Notes: generated by a model from the sequence alone, not told the origin. Shown: positions 1-5,564, counted from the first letter of the stretch. The stretch: 7,283 bases of DNA from Candidatus Huberarchaeum crystalense (GCA_002789275.1 PFSX01000051.1:1-7283), one strand, 5' to 3'. Translations and numbers: made by a program.

Positions 1-55
1 TTTTATATGTGTTGTTGGTTTCTTACTTTGATTTTTCGTTAGTAGTGAAAGCACA

Positions 56-98
56 TTTTTATACAAAACTCAAAATAATAGGGGTTTTTAAATACCCC
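56..98 (+). promoter_or_regulatory. Promoter region of the TrmB-family gene with GGGGT/ACCCC palindrome
   Basis: Positions 81-98 read GGGGTTTTTAAATACCCC, an 18-bp near-perfect palindrome (16 of 18 positions symmetric) whose G4/C4 ends stand out in AT-rich DNA. A TATA-like TTTTTATAC lies at 56-64. A start site about 26 bp downstream would fall inside the palindrome, which ends 13 bp before the ATG. Alternatively, the central TTTAAATA is itself the TATA box. TrmB-family regulators commonly bind palindromes in their own or nearby promoters, so an autoregulatory operator is a reasonable inference. Positions 1-55 show nothing I can assign. Confidence 0.5.
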
Positions 99-111
99 AT
101 ATAAACATATT

Positions 112-933
112 ATGGCAAAGGCAATAGATTTTGCAGATATTGATGTAGAACTAGTGAGACAATTACGCTCAACCTTTTTTTTGAACACATATGAAGCAAA
201 GGCGCTTAATGTTTTACTTCAGCACGGCACACTTACTCCTGCTGAAATATCAGTGTATACAAAAATTCCCAAAGCAAGAACATATGATACTCTTGAAGGA
301 CTATTTATGCGCGGATTTATTTTAAAGAAAAAAGGTCGCCCTGTTAAATATATTGCAAAAGATCCAGAAACAATGATAGCTCCTGTTATTGAAAAAATGG
401 ATGCAATACACAATTCTAAAGTTCAAACTATAAAAAATCAAGAAAAAAGCGGGGGACTTATTAGTAAATTAAAACAATTATTTGAACAACGCACTACAAA
501 GCAAAATTTAACTAGCTATGAAATTTTTGGAAGAAGTAATATACTTTCATTTTTAAAAACAGCAATTACAGGAACAAAAAAGGAAATTTTGGTTTCCTAT
601 AATAGTGCTATAGATATAATGTCTGCTAAAAATGATATATCTGCTTTGTTATCTTCTGCTATATCTAAAGAGATATCTGTAAAATTTTTAACCTACACAA
701 ACCCCTGCGCACTTAATCCTAATTTGAAAGAATGCGAAGTTAAAGTTTATCCTAAGCAACTAGTTCGTTTTTGGATTTTTGATAAAACTAAAATATTGTT
801 GTATTTGAATGATAATCCTGCAACAAAGGAAAATGAAGAGGCTTGCATTTTTATTGAATCGCCTATAATTGCTGCGTTTCTTGGTGAGATTTTCGGACTT
901 TTGTCCAAAGAAGCAATCCCTTTAACAAAATAA
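112..933 (+). CDS. TrmB-family transcriptional regulator
   Basis: DNA-binding regulator of 273 aa. Residues about 20-85 form the winged helix-turn-helix typical of TrmB proteins: LNTYEAKALNVLLQHG, then a recognition-helix region PKARTYDTLEGLFMRG (about 53-68) and a wing ending GRPVKY (75-80). Residues about 90-125 are a lysine-rich, probably helical linker. The C-terminal half (about 135-265) has an alternating strand/helix pattern (YEIFG, EILVSY, SVKFLTY, RFWIFDKTKILLYL), consistent with the phospholipase D-like effector domain of this family. In characterised members this domain senses sugars; no ligand can be read here. The start at 112 is the only ATG ahead of the HTH, and there is no Shine-Dalgarno. 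It is monocistronic: a duplicated U-rich 3' region separates it from the ribosomal genes. Its target is unknown; the palindrome at 81-98 suggests self-regulation. Family call firm, function open. Confidence 0.85.
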   Translation: MAKAIDFADIDVELVRQLRSTFFLNTYEAKALNVLLQHGTLTPAEISVYTKIPKARTYDTLEGLFMRGFILKKKGRPVKYIAKDPETMIAPVIEKMDAIHNSKVQTIKNQEKSGGLISKLKQLFEQRTTKQNLTSYEIFGRSNILSFLKTAITGTKKEILVSYNSAIDIMSAKNDISALLSSAISKEISVKFLTYTNPCALNPNLKECEVKVYPKQLVRFWIFDKTKILLYLNDNPATKENEEACIFIESPIIAAFLGEIFGLLSKEAIPLTK

Positions 934-1019
934 GTATAATATGTTATATTTAATTTAAATAATTTTGTTTTTTTTAACAAAATAAGTATAATAAGTTATA
1001 TTTAATTTAAATGATTTTG
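921..1019 (+). repeat. 52-bp tandem duplication covering the end of the regulator gene
   Basis: Positions 921-967 and 973-1019 match at 45 of 47 positions (period 52). The first copy begins inside the coding sequence: TTTAACAAAATAA encodes the last residues and the stop. The second copy therefore carries a non-coding replica of the gene end. The junction contains a T8 run (968-975), a plausible archaeal U-tract terminator. A small hairpin TTTGC-TTC-GCAAA follows at about 1016-1028. The rest of the gap to 1117 shows only short TTGCT/AGCAA inverted repeats. Confidence 0.9.
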
Positions 1020-1117
1020 CTTCGCAAAGGTATTAATTTATATTGAGAATTTTCTTGCTAACCTATAACTAATCAAGCAAATACATTATTTTACATTTTA
1101 AGCTTGCTAAAAAATAT

Positions 1118-1816
1118 ATGGTACTAAAATCATCTTATCAAGGAGCACTTGAAATGAAGCAATATGCGCGCGTACAAATACTTAATGCTAACATTTCTCC
1201 AAAATATGCGCGTGCTATTGGAATAAAAATCAAAGGAAAGACTATAAAAGAAGCGATTAAATATCTGCAAAATGTTGCTGCTCAAAAAAAACCTCTTCCA
1301 CTAACCAAAGTGCGAAAAGTAGCACATAAAAAAGGCGCAGGTGTTGCGAGTGGCCGTTATCCAAAAAAAACAAGCGACGCAATTATTAAATATCTTAAGC
1401 AACTGCGCGCAAACGCAGACGCAAAAATGTTAGACACTGACGCATTTAGAATTATTCACTTTGTTGCTAATCCTGGAAATCGAACCAAATGGAGTGGCTA
1501 TTTCAAAGCACAGCACGGAAAAAGAAATGGAAACCCAAAAATAAGAACACGACAACAATATATTGAAATTATTGCTGGAAGTATAGAAGCAAAAGACAAT
1601 GTGAAAAAAGCAAGACTAATTAATAAAAAACAAATTCCTAAACTAAAAACAAAGGGTAGCAACATCAAGCAAAAAACAAAACCAAGAGATGTAATAGATT
1701 TTAAAGATGATAACTCGCCAAAAGTTAGCACATCTGCAAATATAACAGATTTTAAAGATGATAACTCGCCAAAAGTTAGCACATCTGCAACTTCTGCTAA
1801 AGGATCAAAAAAATAA
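1118..1816 (+). CDS. rpl22: Large-subunit ribosomal protein uL22 with extended repeat-bearing tail
   Basis: Ribosomal protein uL22 binds 23S rRNA and lines the exit tunnel. The family core covers residues about 15-155: ARVQ..NISPKYARAI..KIKGK, HKKG.GVASGRYPKK (tunnel-loop region), then FRIIHFVANPGNRTKWSGYF and the final strand QQYIEIIAG. Archaeal uL22 is usually about 150 residues. This one has 232 because of a basic tail (about 156-232) with a duplicated DFKDDNSPKVSTSA at 194-207 and 211-224. The 1118 ATG is preferred because residues 6-20 line up without gaps with the N-terminal strand of archaeal uL22. An alternative ATG at 1154 has an AAGGAG 8 nt upstream and cannot be excluded. The stop is followed one base later by the uS3 ATG, so the two are co-transcribed. 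The usual upstream neighbour uS19 is absent. Confidence 0.92.
   Translation: MVLKSSYQGALEMKQYARVQILNANISPKYARAIGIKIKGKTIKEAIKYLQNVAAQKKPLPLTKVRKVAHKKGAGVASGRYPKKTSDAIIKYLKQLRANADAKMLDTDAFRIIHFVANPGNRTKWSGYFKAQHGKRNGNPKIRTRQQYIEIIAGSIEAKDNVKKARLINKKQIPKLKTKGSNIKQKTKPRDVIDFKDDNSPKVSTSANITDFKDDNSPKVSTSATSAKGSKK
1692..1790 (+). repeat. 51-bp in-frame tandem duplication in the uL22 tail
   Basis: Positions 1696-1739 and 1747-1790 are 44 identical bases at period 51; extended to 1692/1743 the match is 47 of 48. The period is exactly 17 codons, so the tail gained one in-frame unit (VIDFKDDNSPKVSTSAN / ITDFKDDNSPKVSTSAT). Identity at synonymous positions means the duplication is recent. Confidence 0.95.
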
Positions 1817-1817
1817 T

Positions 1818-2492
1818 ATGCCAAGCAAAAAAGAGTTTTTAGAAACATCAAAACAAATTGTACTGATCAATAAATACATTCAAAAGCAATTAAAAACATC
1901 TCTTATAGATAATATAACTATTCAACAAATTCCTACAAAAACAAAAATTACAATCCTAACACCTAACCCAGGATTGCTCATTGGTGGTGGTGGAGAAACA
2001 TTAAAAACAATAACAGCAAACATTACAAAAAAGTTTAATGTTCAAAATATAGTTGTAGATATTCAGCCAGTTGAAACTCGCGCCCTATCATCTGTTTCGA
2101 TCGCAAATATTCTTAGACGTTCTATTGAAGAAAGAAAAAATTTCAGAAATTTGATGAATAATTTGATGAAAGATGCAATGAGTGCAGGTGCGCGCGGAAT
2201 TGAGATTATATTAGCTGGAAAGATTGGCGGAAGCGCATTGGCAGGAAGAAGAAAATATTACAAAGGTGTAAGAATATATACTGGTAATTTGAGAAAACTT
2301 GGAGTAAAAACAGTAAAAGTAGACGCTCAAACTAAAATGGGCACAGTAGGAATAACAGTCAAACTAATTCCTCCTGGGGTAGTTATGCCTGGAGAAATAA
2401 GAGCAAAAGAAAAGCAGAAACAAGAAGTAGTTATTGAAGAAAAATCTAATATTCAACAAACAGAAACAACAGAGCAAGCAAACACAAAATAA
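1818..2492 (+). CDS. rps3: Small-subunit ribosomal protein uS3
   Basis: Ribosomal protein uS3, at the mRNA entry channel of the 30S head; 224 aa from the ATG at 1818. An in-frame ATG at 1758 lies inside uL22 and would add residues foreign to the family, so 1818 is chosen. Order: N-terminal helix FLETSKQIVLINKYIQKQL; type II KH domain with TKITILTPNPGLLIGGGGETLK (GXXG loop at 56-59); VDIQPVETRALSSVSIANILRRSIEERKNFRNLMNNLMKDAMSAG; then the C-terminal domain GARGIEIILAGKIGGS.LAGRRKYYKG and VGITVKLIPPGVVMPGE. The loop is GGGG followed by Glu, whereas the family usually has basic residues there (GRKGK/GKKGE). A Gln/Glu-rich tail of about 30 residues follows. Ribosomal genes that normally come next in archaea (uL29 and others) are missing; TBP follows 164 bp later. 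Confidence 0.93.
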   Translation: MPSKKEFLETSKQIVLINKYIQKQLKTSLIDNITIQQIPTKTKITILTPNPGLLIGGGGETLKTITANITKKFNVQNIVVDIQPVETRALSSVSIANILRRSIEERKNFRNLMNNLMKDAMSAGARGIEIILAGKIGGSALAGRRKYYKGVRIYTGNLRKLGVKTVKVDAQTKMGTVGITVKLIPPGVVMPGEIRAKEKQKQEVVIEEKSNIQQTETTEQANTK

Positions 2493-2569
2493 CAAACCAA
2501 ACAATTAGATCATTTTTAAAAACAAATAACATAATTGTATTTCAATAGCGCGCAAATAAAAAATAATTT

Positions 2570-2594
2570 TAATTGCAATGTTTGGGAGCAATTA
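2570..2594 (+). other. Hairpin between rps3 and tbp
   Basis: TAATTGC (2570-2576) and GCAATTA (2588-2594) form a 7-bp perfect stem around an 11-nt loop rich in G (AATGTTTGGGA). It lies 77 bp after the uS3 stop and 62 bp before the TBP start. It could be a processing or 3'-end structure, or chance in AT-rich DNA. Confidence 0.3.
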
Positions 2595-2620
2595 CTTAGC
2601 CTTGTTTTGTAATTATTTTC

Positions 2621-2652
2621 TAAAAAATATTTACATCTATTATTTATAAATA
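2621..2652 (+). promoter_or_regulatory. Possible TATA element(s) of the tbp-histone operon
   Basis: AAAATATTTA around 2623-2632 is centred about 29 bp before the TBP ATG, roughly right for a leaderless transcript. A better-looking TTTATAAATA lies at 2643-2652 but is too close to the ATG to drive it unless translation starts inside. There is no Shine-Dalgarno before the ATG. TBP binding its own promoter would be unavoidable autoregulation. The exact box is uncertain. Confidence 0.35.
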
Positions 2653-2656
2653 TATT

Positions 2657-3259
2657 ATGGGGTTAATAAATGAAGATATCAATGTCCAAAACATTGTAGT
2701 GACAGAGCAATTAAATAATCCTATAGATGTTAACGCATTAGGCAAGTTCGAGAAAAAGGGCTTTAAATACAACAAAGAAAAGTTTCCCGGTGTTTTTTTT
2801 CATGACAGTATAGATAAAAAAATAACTTTTATTATATTTAAGACAGGCAAAATCGTATGCACTGGAGCAAAATCAATGAGAGCAGTAAATTCAGCGTTAA
2901 CTAGATTGATAAAAATATTAAATAAATTGGGTTTTAAAGTCAAACAAAAAAAGGAATTAAAAATAAGGAACCTTGTAGTGACTTCTTATATCAAAAAAAT
3001 TCCTCGTATGTTCGAATTAGCAGCCATGTTGGACAATATAGAGTACAATCCAGAAGTGTTTCCTGGAATAATTTATAGAGAAAAAAACAAAGAATATTCA
3101 GCAGCTATTCTTATTTTTAAAACAGGGAGAATAGTGTGCGCAGGCATAAAGAATATAGACATAGCAAAACGAGCTATATCTGATTTTCAGAAAAAAATAA
3201 TACTCAATAAAAATAAAGACACAAATTCACAATCACTTGCGTCGCAGGATTTCTTCTAA
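2657..3259 (+). CDS. tbp: TATA-box binding protein (TBP)
   Basis: General transcription factor that binds and bends TATA boxes to recruit TFB and RNA polymerase; 200 aa. The two saddle repeats are clear: INVQNIVVT...FPGVFFHD...ITFIIFKTGKIVCTGAKS (about 8-88) and LKIRNLVVT...FPGIIYRE...AAILIFKTGRIVCAGIKN (about 101-180). All four DNA-kinking phenylalanines are present (F43, F61, F135, F154), as is the symmetric central Asn pair (N12, N105). Instead of the acidic tail common in archaeal TBPs it ends in a polar, Asn/Gln/Ser-rich stretch (about 184-200). The TAA stop overlaps the histone ATG (TAATG at 3257-3261), so translation of the two is probably coupled. Confidence 0.96.
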   Translation: MGLINEDINVQNIVVTEQLNNPIDVNALGKFEKKGFKYNKEKFPGVFFHDSIDKKITFIIFKTGKIVCTGAKSMRAVNSALTRLIKILNKLGFKVKQKKELKIRNLVVTSYIKKIPRMFELAAMLDNIEYNPEVFPGIIYREKNKEYSAAILIFKTGRIVCAGIKNIDIAKRAISDFQKKIILNKNKDTNSQSLASQDFF

Positions 3260-3498
3260 TGCCTGAAATAATCTTGTCAAGTCAAGCAGAACGAATTTTG
3301 CGCGAAAAAGGAGCCAAAAGAGTCTCAAAAAAAGGAGCAAAGATGTTTGCGTTGGCAATTCAGGATTTTGGTTCGGGAATTGCTGATTTTGTTGTTTTTA
3401 TCGCAAAACAAGCCAAAAAAAAGACAATTTTAAAAAAAGATGTGGAAAGTGTCGTGGCCCAGATTGAAAAGAAAAAACAAAGGTTTGGGCTTAATTAA
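3259..3498 (+). CDS. Archaeal histone
   Basis: DNA-wrapping histone-fold protein of 79 aa. It aligns along its length with HMfB-type histones: SSQAERILREKGAKRVSKKGAKMFALAIQDFGSGIADFVVFIAKQAKKKTILKKDVESVV. Recognisable landmarks are the GA-RVS loop (about 18-23), the long central helix, and the KKTI..KDV loop-helix (about 53-61) that matches RKTI..EDI in HMfB. It is more lysine-rich than canonical histones and has a short tail QIEKKKQRFGLN after the third helix. The ATG overlaps the TBP stop by one base, so it lies in the TBP operon and is likely translated by coupling. The reading frame ends at 3496-3498, directly against a further open stretch in another frame (see 3495-3743), so the native protein may be or have been longer. 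Confidence 0.9.
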   Translation: MPEIILSSQAERILREKGAKRVSKKGAKMFALAIQDFGSGIADFVVFIAKQAKKKTILKKDVESVVAQIEKKKQRFGLN

Positions 3499-3743
3499 AA
3501 GAAAAGTTAAATACAGAAATAAAAAAAGCGGAAGATTACAAAGCAATAGACAATAATCAAAAGATAATAAAGAAAAGCGATGACAAGGATGCAGAAATAA
3601 ATTTAGTTTACTCTCAATTTTTAAAACCAGGTGATATTTTAGAAAATTTAGAAAAAAAAGCACCTAATATAGATTCAAATACAATACACAATATTTTAGA
3701 AAAAAAACCAACTAATTTAGATCCAAGCAATAAAGCTGTTTAA
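3495..3743 (+). pseudogene. Start-less open stretch behind the histone (frameshifted tail or gene remnant)
   Basis: Frame 3495-3743 holds 82 sense codons before TAA with no ATG, GTG or TTG in frame. With about 9% stops per codon expected in DNA this AT-rich, so long a run is unlikely by chance. The peptide is coding-like: charged and Lys/Glu/Asn-rich (LKEKLNTEIKKAEDYKAI, later SQFLKPGDILENLEKK). Two imperfect repeats near the end (about 3651-3686 and 3699-3734, period 48) read NLEKKAPNIDSNTI and ILEKKPTNLDPSNKA. One extra A in the AA at 3493-3494 would join the histone frame to this one (..RFGLKLKEKLNTE..), giving a tailed histone of about 161 aa. Alternatives are a decayed separate gene or an assembly error. 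No family recognised. Confidence 0.55.
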
Positions 3744-3837
3744 AAATTCTACACCTAAAAATATAATCATTTTGCCTTGGCTATGATTTTCTATAAAAAT
3801 AATATCTTTTTGTAGAAAATTTACCTTATTTGTAGAA

Positions 3838-3865
3838 AATTATGCAACAATTAAAAAGCATAATT
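3838..3865. repeat. Inverted repeat (hairpin) at the left edge of the recombinase region
   Basis: AATTATGC (3838-3845) and GCATAATT (3858-3865) form an 8-bp perfect stem with a 12-nt loop. On the - strand the loop contains T5, and the hairpin lies 55 bp downstream of the end of the membrane-protein operon, so it could help end that transcript. It overlaps the second TGTAGAAAATT motif (3831-3841). The region 3744-3882 otherwise holds only AT-rich DNA with degenerate copies of the element's motifs, such as TTCTACACCTAAAAATATAA at 3749-3768. Confidence 0.4.
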
Positions 3866-3888
3866 ATATTTGAGCAAAACGCAGAAAT

Positions 3889-3914
3889 TTTACCAAAAAT
3901 ATAGAATTTTACAC
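3889..3914 (-). repeat. Left inverted copy of the composite recombinase-region motif
   Basis: Read on the - strand, TGTAAAATTCTA (3913-3902) is followed by TTTTGGTAAA (3898-3889). The two parts start about 15 bp apart, as in the right-end copies at 5565 and 5743 (16 bp). It sits immediately downstream of the 83-aa membrane protein gene and forms the inner part of the left inverted repeat. Confidence 0.6.
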
Positions 3915-3919
3915 TAACA

Positions 3920-4171
3920 TCAATTTTTAAATTTTCCCATTAAGATCCCACCGCAAATAAATAAAACAAACCCTAATAACCCAAAAAATAAAAATATTCC
4001 TTCTATTCCTTCATTTGTAAAAAATAATGAAAAACGTGCCTGAATATACGAAATAATAGAAAGTGTAAATAAGGTACTAGCTATAAGAAATAACAATACC
4101 CTAAAAATTGTTTTTCCTCTAATAACAAAATCTCTAAGTTCGTAGTGTGTGTTTTGTATTTTTTTCTTCAT
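3920..4171 (-). CDS. Small two-helix membrane protein (unknown)
   Basis: Hypothetical protein of 83 aa with no family I recognise. The N-terminus is basic and polar (MKKKIQNTHYELRDFVIRGK). Two hydrophobic segments follow: about 22-42 (IFRVLLFLIASTLFTLSIISY) and about 57-78 (EGIFLFFGLLGFVLFICGGIL). It ends GKFKN. Positive charges at both ends suggest both termini face the cytoplasm with a short outer loop (about 43-56). The ATG overlaps the stop of the upstream 107-aa gene (TAATG on the - strand), so the pair is one transcript with probable translational coupling and likely a joint function. Location beside a recombinase suggests cargo of the element. Membrane topology is well supported; function is not. 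Confidence 0.7.
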   Translation of the reverse strand: MKKKIQNTHYELRDFVIRGKTIFRVLLFLIASTLFTLSIISYIQARFSLFFTNEGIEGIFLFFGLLGFVLFICGGILMGKFKN

Positions 4172-4494
4172 TAACCTTCAAACCCCTTAAATAAAACACC
4201 TATAATAAAAAGAAGCATAAAGGAAACAACAGAGAAAATAAGAAAAGTGTTTGGTTCTGTTCCAAATCGAAAAGTAAGTAAATTAAATATGCTTAGGCTA
4301 ATACACACAAAACCTATATTAAATAAACCCAACCCATATATTGTGTTAGCACCTATAACAGGTTCCACAATATCTTTATGTCTTATACAAACCTTTCCTA
4401 AACAAATCTGTATTTGCGTCGCTCTTTTTTTTGATTGGGAGTCTTCAACAGAATACTTACTATTTGTTGTATCCCCAACATATACCCCCCCCAT
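4171..4494 (-). CDS. Small membrane protein with G8 tract at its start (unknown)
   Basis: Hypothetical protein of 107 aa, not recognised. Residues 1-50 are polar and presumably soluble, with a CLGKVCIRHKD stretch at 31-41 containing two cysteines. Hydrophobic segments lie at about 53-73 (YGLGLFNIGFVCISLSIFNLL) and about 83-103 (TFLIFSVVSFMLLFIIGVLF), linked by FRFGTEPN. A TATA box sits at the right distance for a leaderless transcript starting at this ATG, which supports the start. The ATG runs into a run of eight G (ATGGGGGGGGTA; C8 at 4485-4492 on the + strand). Slippage there would shift the frame at codon 3. First gene of a two-gene operon with the 83-aa protein; both share the layout of a polar N-terminus plus two helices. 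Confidence 0.7.
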   Translation of the reverse strand: MGGVYVGDTTNSKYSVEDSQSKKRATQIQICLGKVCIRHKDIVEPVIGANTIYGLGLFNIGFVCISLSIFNLLTFRFGTEPNTFLIFSVVSFMLLFIIGVLFKGFEG

Positions 4495-4514
4495 ATTTTA
4501 TTTATAAATTTTGT

Positions 4515-4524
4515 TTTATATAAG
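4515..4524 (-). promoter_or_regulatory. TATA box of the membrane-protein operon
   Basis: On the - strand this reads CTTATATAAA, a close match to the archaeal TATA consensus. It is centred 25-26 bp before the ATG at 4494, the spacing expected if transcription starts at the start codon itself (leaderless mRNA). Confidence 0.6.
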
Positions 4525-4625
4525 TATGTAATTTAATCTAAGTTGTTATTATATGTTTGTATGTTTGTGCAAATTTTGTGCATCTCAATATACAACATAT
4601 TATAATTTGTCATAATTGTGTAAAC

Positions 4626-4652
4626 TTTACCAAAATCGTGGAAAATTCTACA
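4626..4652 (-). repeat. Internal composite motif in front of the recombinase gene
   Basis: TTTACCAAAA (4626-4635) is followed by GTGGAAAATTCTACA (4638-4652). The second part is a near-palindrome, GTGGAA-AA-TTCTAC with a wobble at one pair, and is identical over 15 bp to 5565-5579 downstream of the recombinase. On the - strand the order palindrome then TTTTGGTAAA matches the right-end copies (17 bp between part starts). It sits 81 bp upstream of the recombinase ATG. The rest of the divergent intergenic region 4525-4625 holds an ATGTTTGT tandem pair near 4552-4567 and TGCAAATTTTGTGCA near 4567-4581. Confidence 0.7.
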
Positions 4653-4721
4653 CTATATTTTTTTGCTTGTATACTTAGGGAACCCTAAGTAAACATAAAC
4701 TACGCAGATTTTACCCTAAGT
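4653..4721 (+). promoter_or_regulatory. Recombinase promoter with 20-bp palindrome and third half-site
   Basis: TACTTAGGGAACCCTAAGTA at 4672-4691 is an inverted repeat with perfect 9-bp arms and a 2-bp centre. A third half-site CCCTAAGT recurs at 4714-4721, just before the ATG at 4733. A TATA-like CTATATTTTT at about 4653-4662 would place a start site in the palindrome, a typical repressor-operator arrangement. No repressor gene is present in the segment, so the ligand would be the recombinase itself or a host factor. TTTATAAAAA at 4721-4730 is too close to the ATG to be the promoter. Confidence 0.55.
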
Positions 4722-4732
4722 TTATAAAAATT

Positions 4733-5506
4733 ATGGAAACAAACAAAAATAAACCCTTTGCTGCAATTTACACAAGAGTTTCAACGCAAGACCAAGCACA
4801 GCACGGTTTTTCTTTGGATGCGCAGCAAGATTCATTGGTTAATTATGCAAAGGTGTTGGGTTATGATATTTTTAAAATTTACTGTGATAAAGGAAAATCA
4901 GCAAAAGATTTAAAACGGCATGAAATGATTCAATTGTTAAAAGATGCTGAGAGCAAGAAATTTTCAGCAATTTTTGTTTACAAACTTGACAGATTCTCAA
5001 GAAATTTGAAAGATTTGATTTTAACAATAGATAAGCTAAAAGAGTGGGGAGTTGACTTTATTTCCCTGCAAGACAAAATTGAGACATCCAGCGCATCAGG
5101 CAAGTTGATGTTTCAAGTAATTTCTGCATTTGCAGAATTTGAAAGAAATATAATTGGAGACAGAACCAAATTTGGCATGGAAAGAAAAGCAAAAGAAGGT
5201 GGGTTTATAACAAAAGCTCCGCGAGGGTATAGTTTGATCAATAAAAATTTGATAATTGACGAAAAAGGAGCAGAAGAGGTGAGAACAATCTTTAATGAAT
5301 TTTTAGAAACTCCTATTTCATTAACACAACTTGCCAAAAAACATAGAATAACAACATCAGGAATAAAAAAACTTCTAATAAACAAAACCTATATTGGAAT
5401 TGTTAAATATGCAGGAAAAGAAACACAAGGGAACCACAAACCAATAATCGATGCAGATATTTTTAACAAAGTGAATGAAAAATTAAAAAATAAATTCAAA
5501 GAATAA
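4733..5506 (+). CDS. Short serine recombinase (resolvase/integrase family)
   Basis: Site-specific DNA recombinase that cuts with a serine nucleophile and joins strands at a 2-bp crossover core; 257 aa. The resolvase domain spans about 8-150: AAIYTRVSTQDQ with catalytic Ser17 and Arg15, the CDKGKSAKDLKR segment, YKLDRFSRNLKDL (Arg87, Arg90), and the long E helix SASGKLMFQVISAFAEFERNIIGDRT. Residues about 157-250 match the Recombinase DNA-binding domain of large serine recombinases (APRGYSL...IIDEKGAEEVRTIFNEFL...TTSGIKKLLINKTYIGIVKYAG...IIDADIFNKVNEKLK). The protein stops there: the zinc ribbon and coiled coil usual in large serine integrases (commonly 400-700 aa) are missing. No Shine-Dalgarno precedes the ATG. 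All visible catalytic motifs are intact, so it is probably active. Identical 15-bp palindromes flank the gene at 4638 and 5565. Confidence 0.93.
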   Translation: METNKNKPFAAIYTRVSTQDQAQHGFSLDAQQDSLVNYAKVLGYDIFKIYCDKGKSAKDLKRHEMIQLLKDAESKKFSAIFVYKLDRFSRNLKDLILTIDKLKEWGVDFISLQDKIETSSASGKLMFQVISAFAEFERNIIGDRTKFGMERKAKEGGFITKAPRGYSLINKNLIIDEKGAEEVRTIFNEFLETPISLTQLAKKHRITTSGIKKLLINKTYIGIVKYAGKETQGNHKPIIDADIFNKVNEKLKNKFKE

Positions 5507-5564
5507 AAAATTAAAAAATTAAATTTAAAAAAGTAAAAAACCCTAATAAATTATAATTTAATTT

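Noticed and set aside
1758..1817. Earlier in-frame ATG for uS3
   Set aside because: It lies inside uL22 in another frame, and the added residues do not resemble uS3. The ATG at 1818 directly follows the uL22 stop and gives a normal N-terminus.
1498..1851. 117-codon - strand frame opposite uL22
   Set aside because: It mirrors the conserved ribosomal gene and its repeat; no family resemblance or promoter.
3469..3498. Programmed -1 frameshift from histone into the downstream frame at AAAAAAC
   Set aside because: The heptamer is out of phase for slippage, and the target frame has a TAA at 3492-3494 before the open stretch begins.
3430..3663. 77-codon - strand frame across the histone end and downstream stretch
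   Set aside because: Leu/Phe-rich because it is antisense to Lys/Glu codons; the + frame has the coding-like composition.
4247..4507. 86-codon + strand frame opposite the 107-aa membrane gene
   Set aside because: The - strand gene has a well-placed TATA box, an overlap with its partner and a clear membrane pattern. The + frame has none of these.
5113..5385. - strand frame inside the recombinase
   Set aside because: It is antisense to a conserved catalytic and DNA-binding domain.
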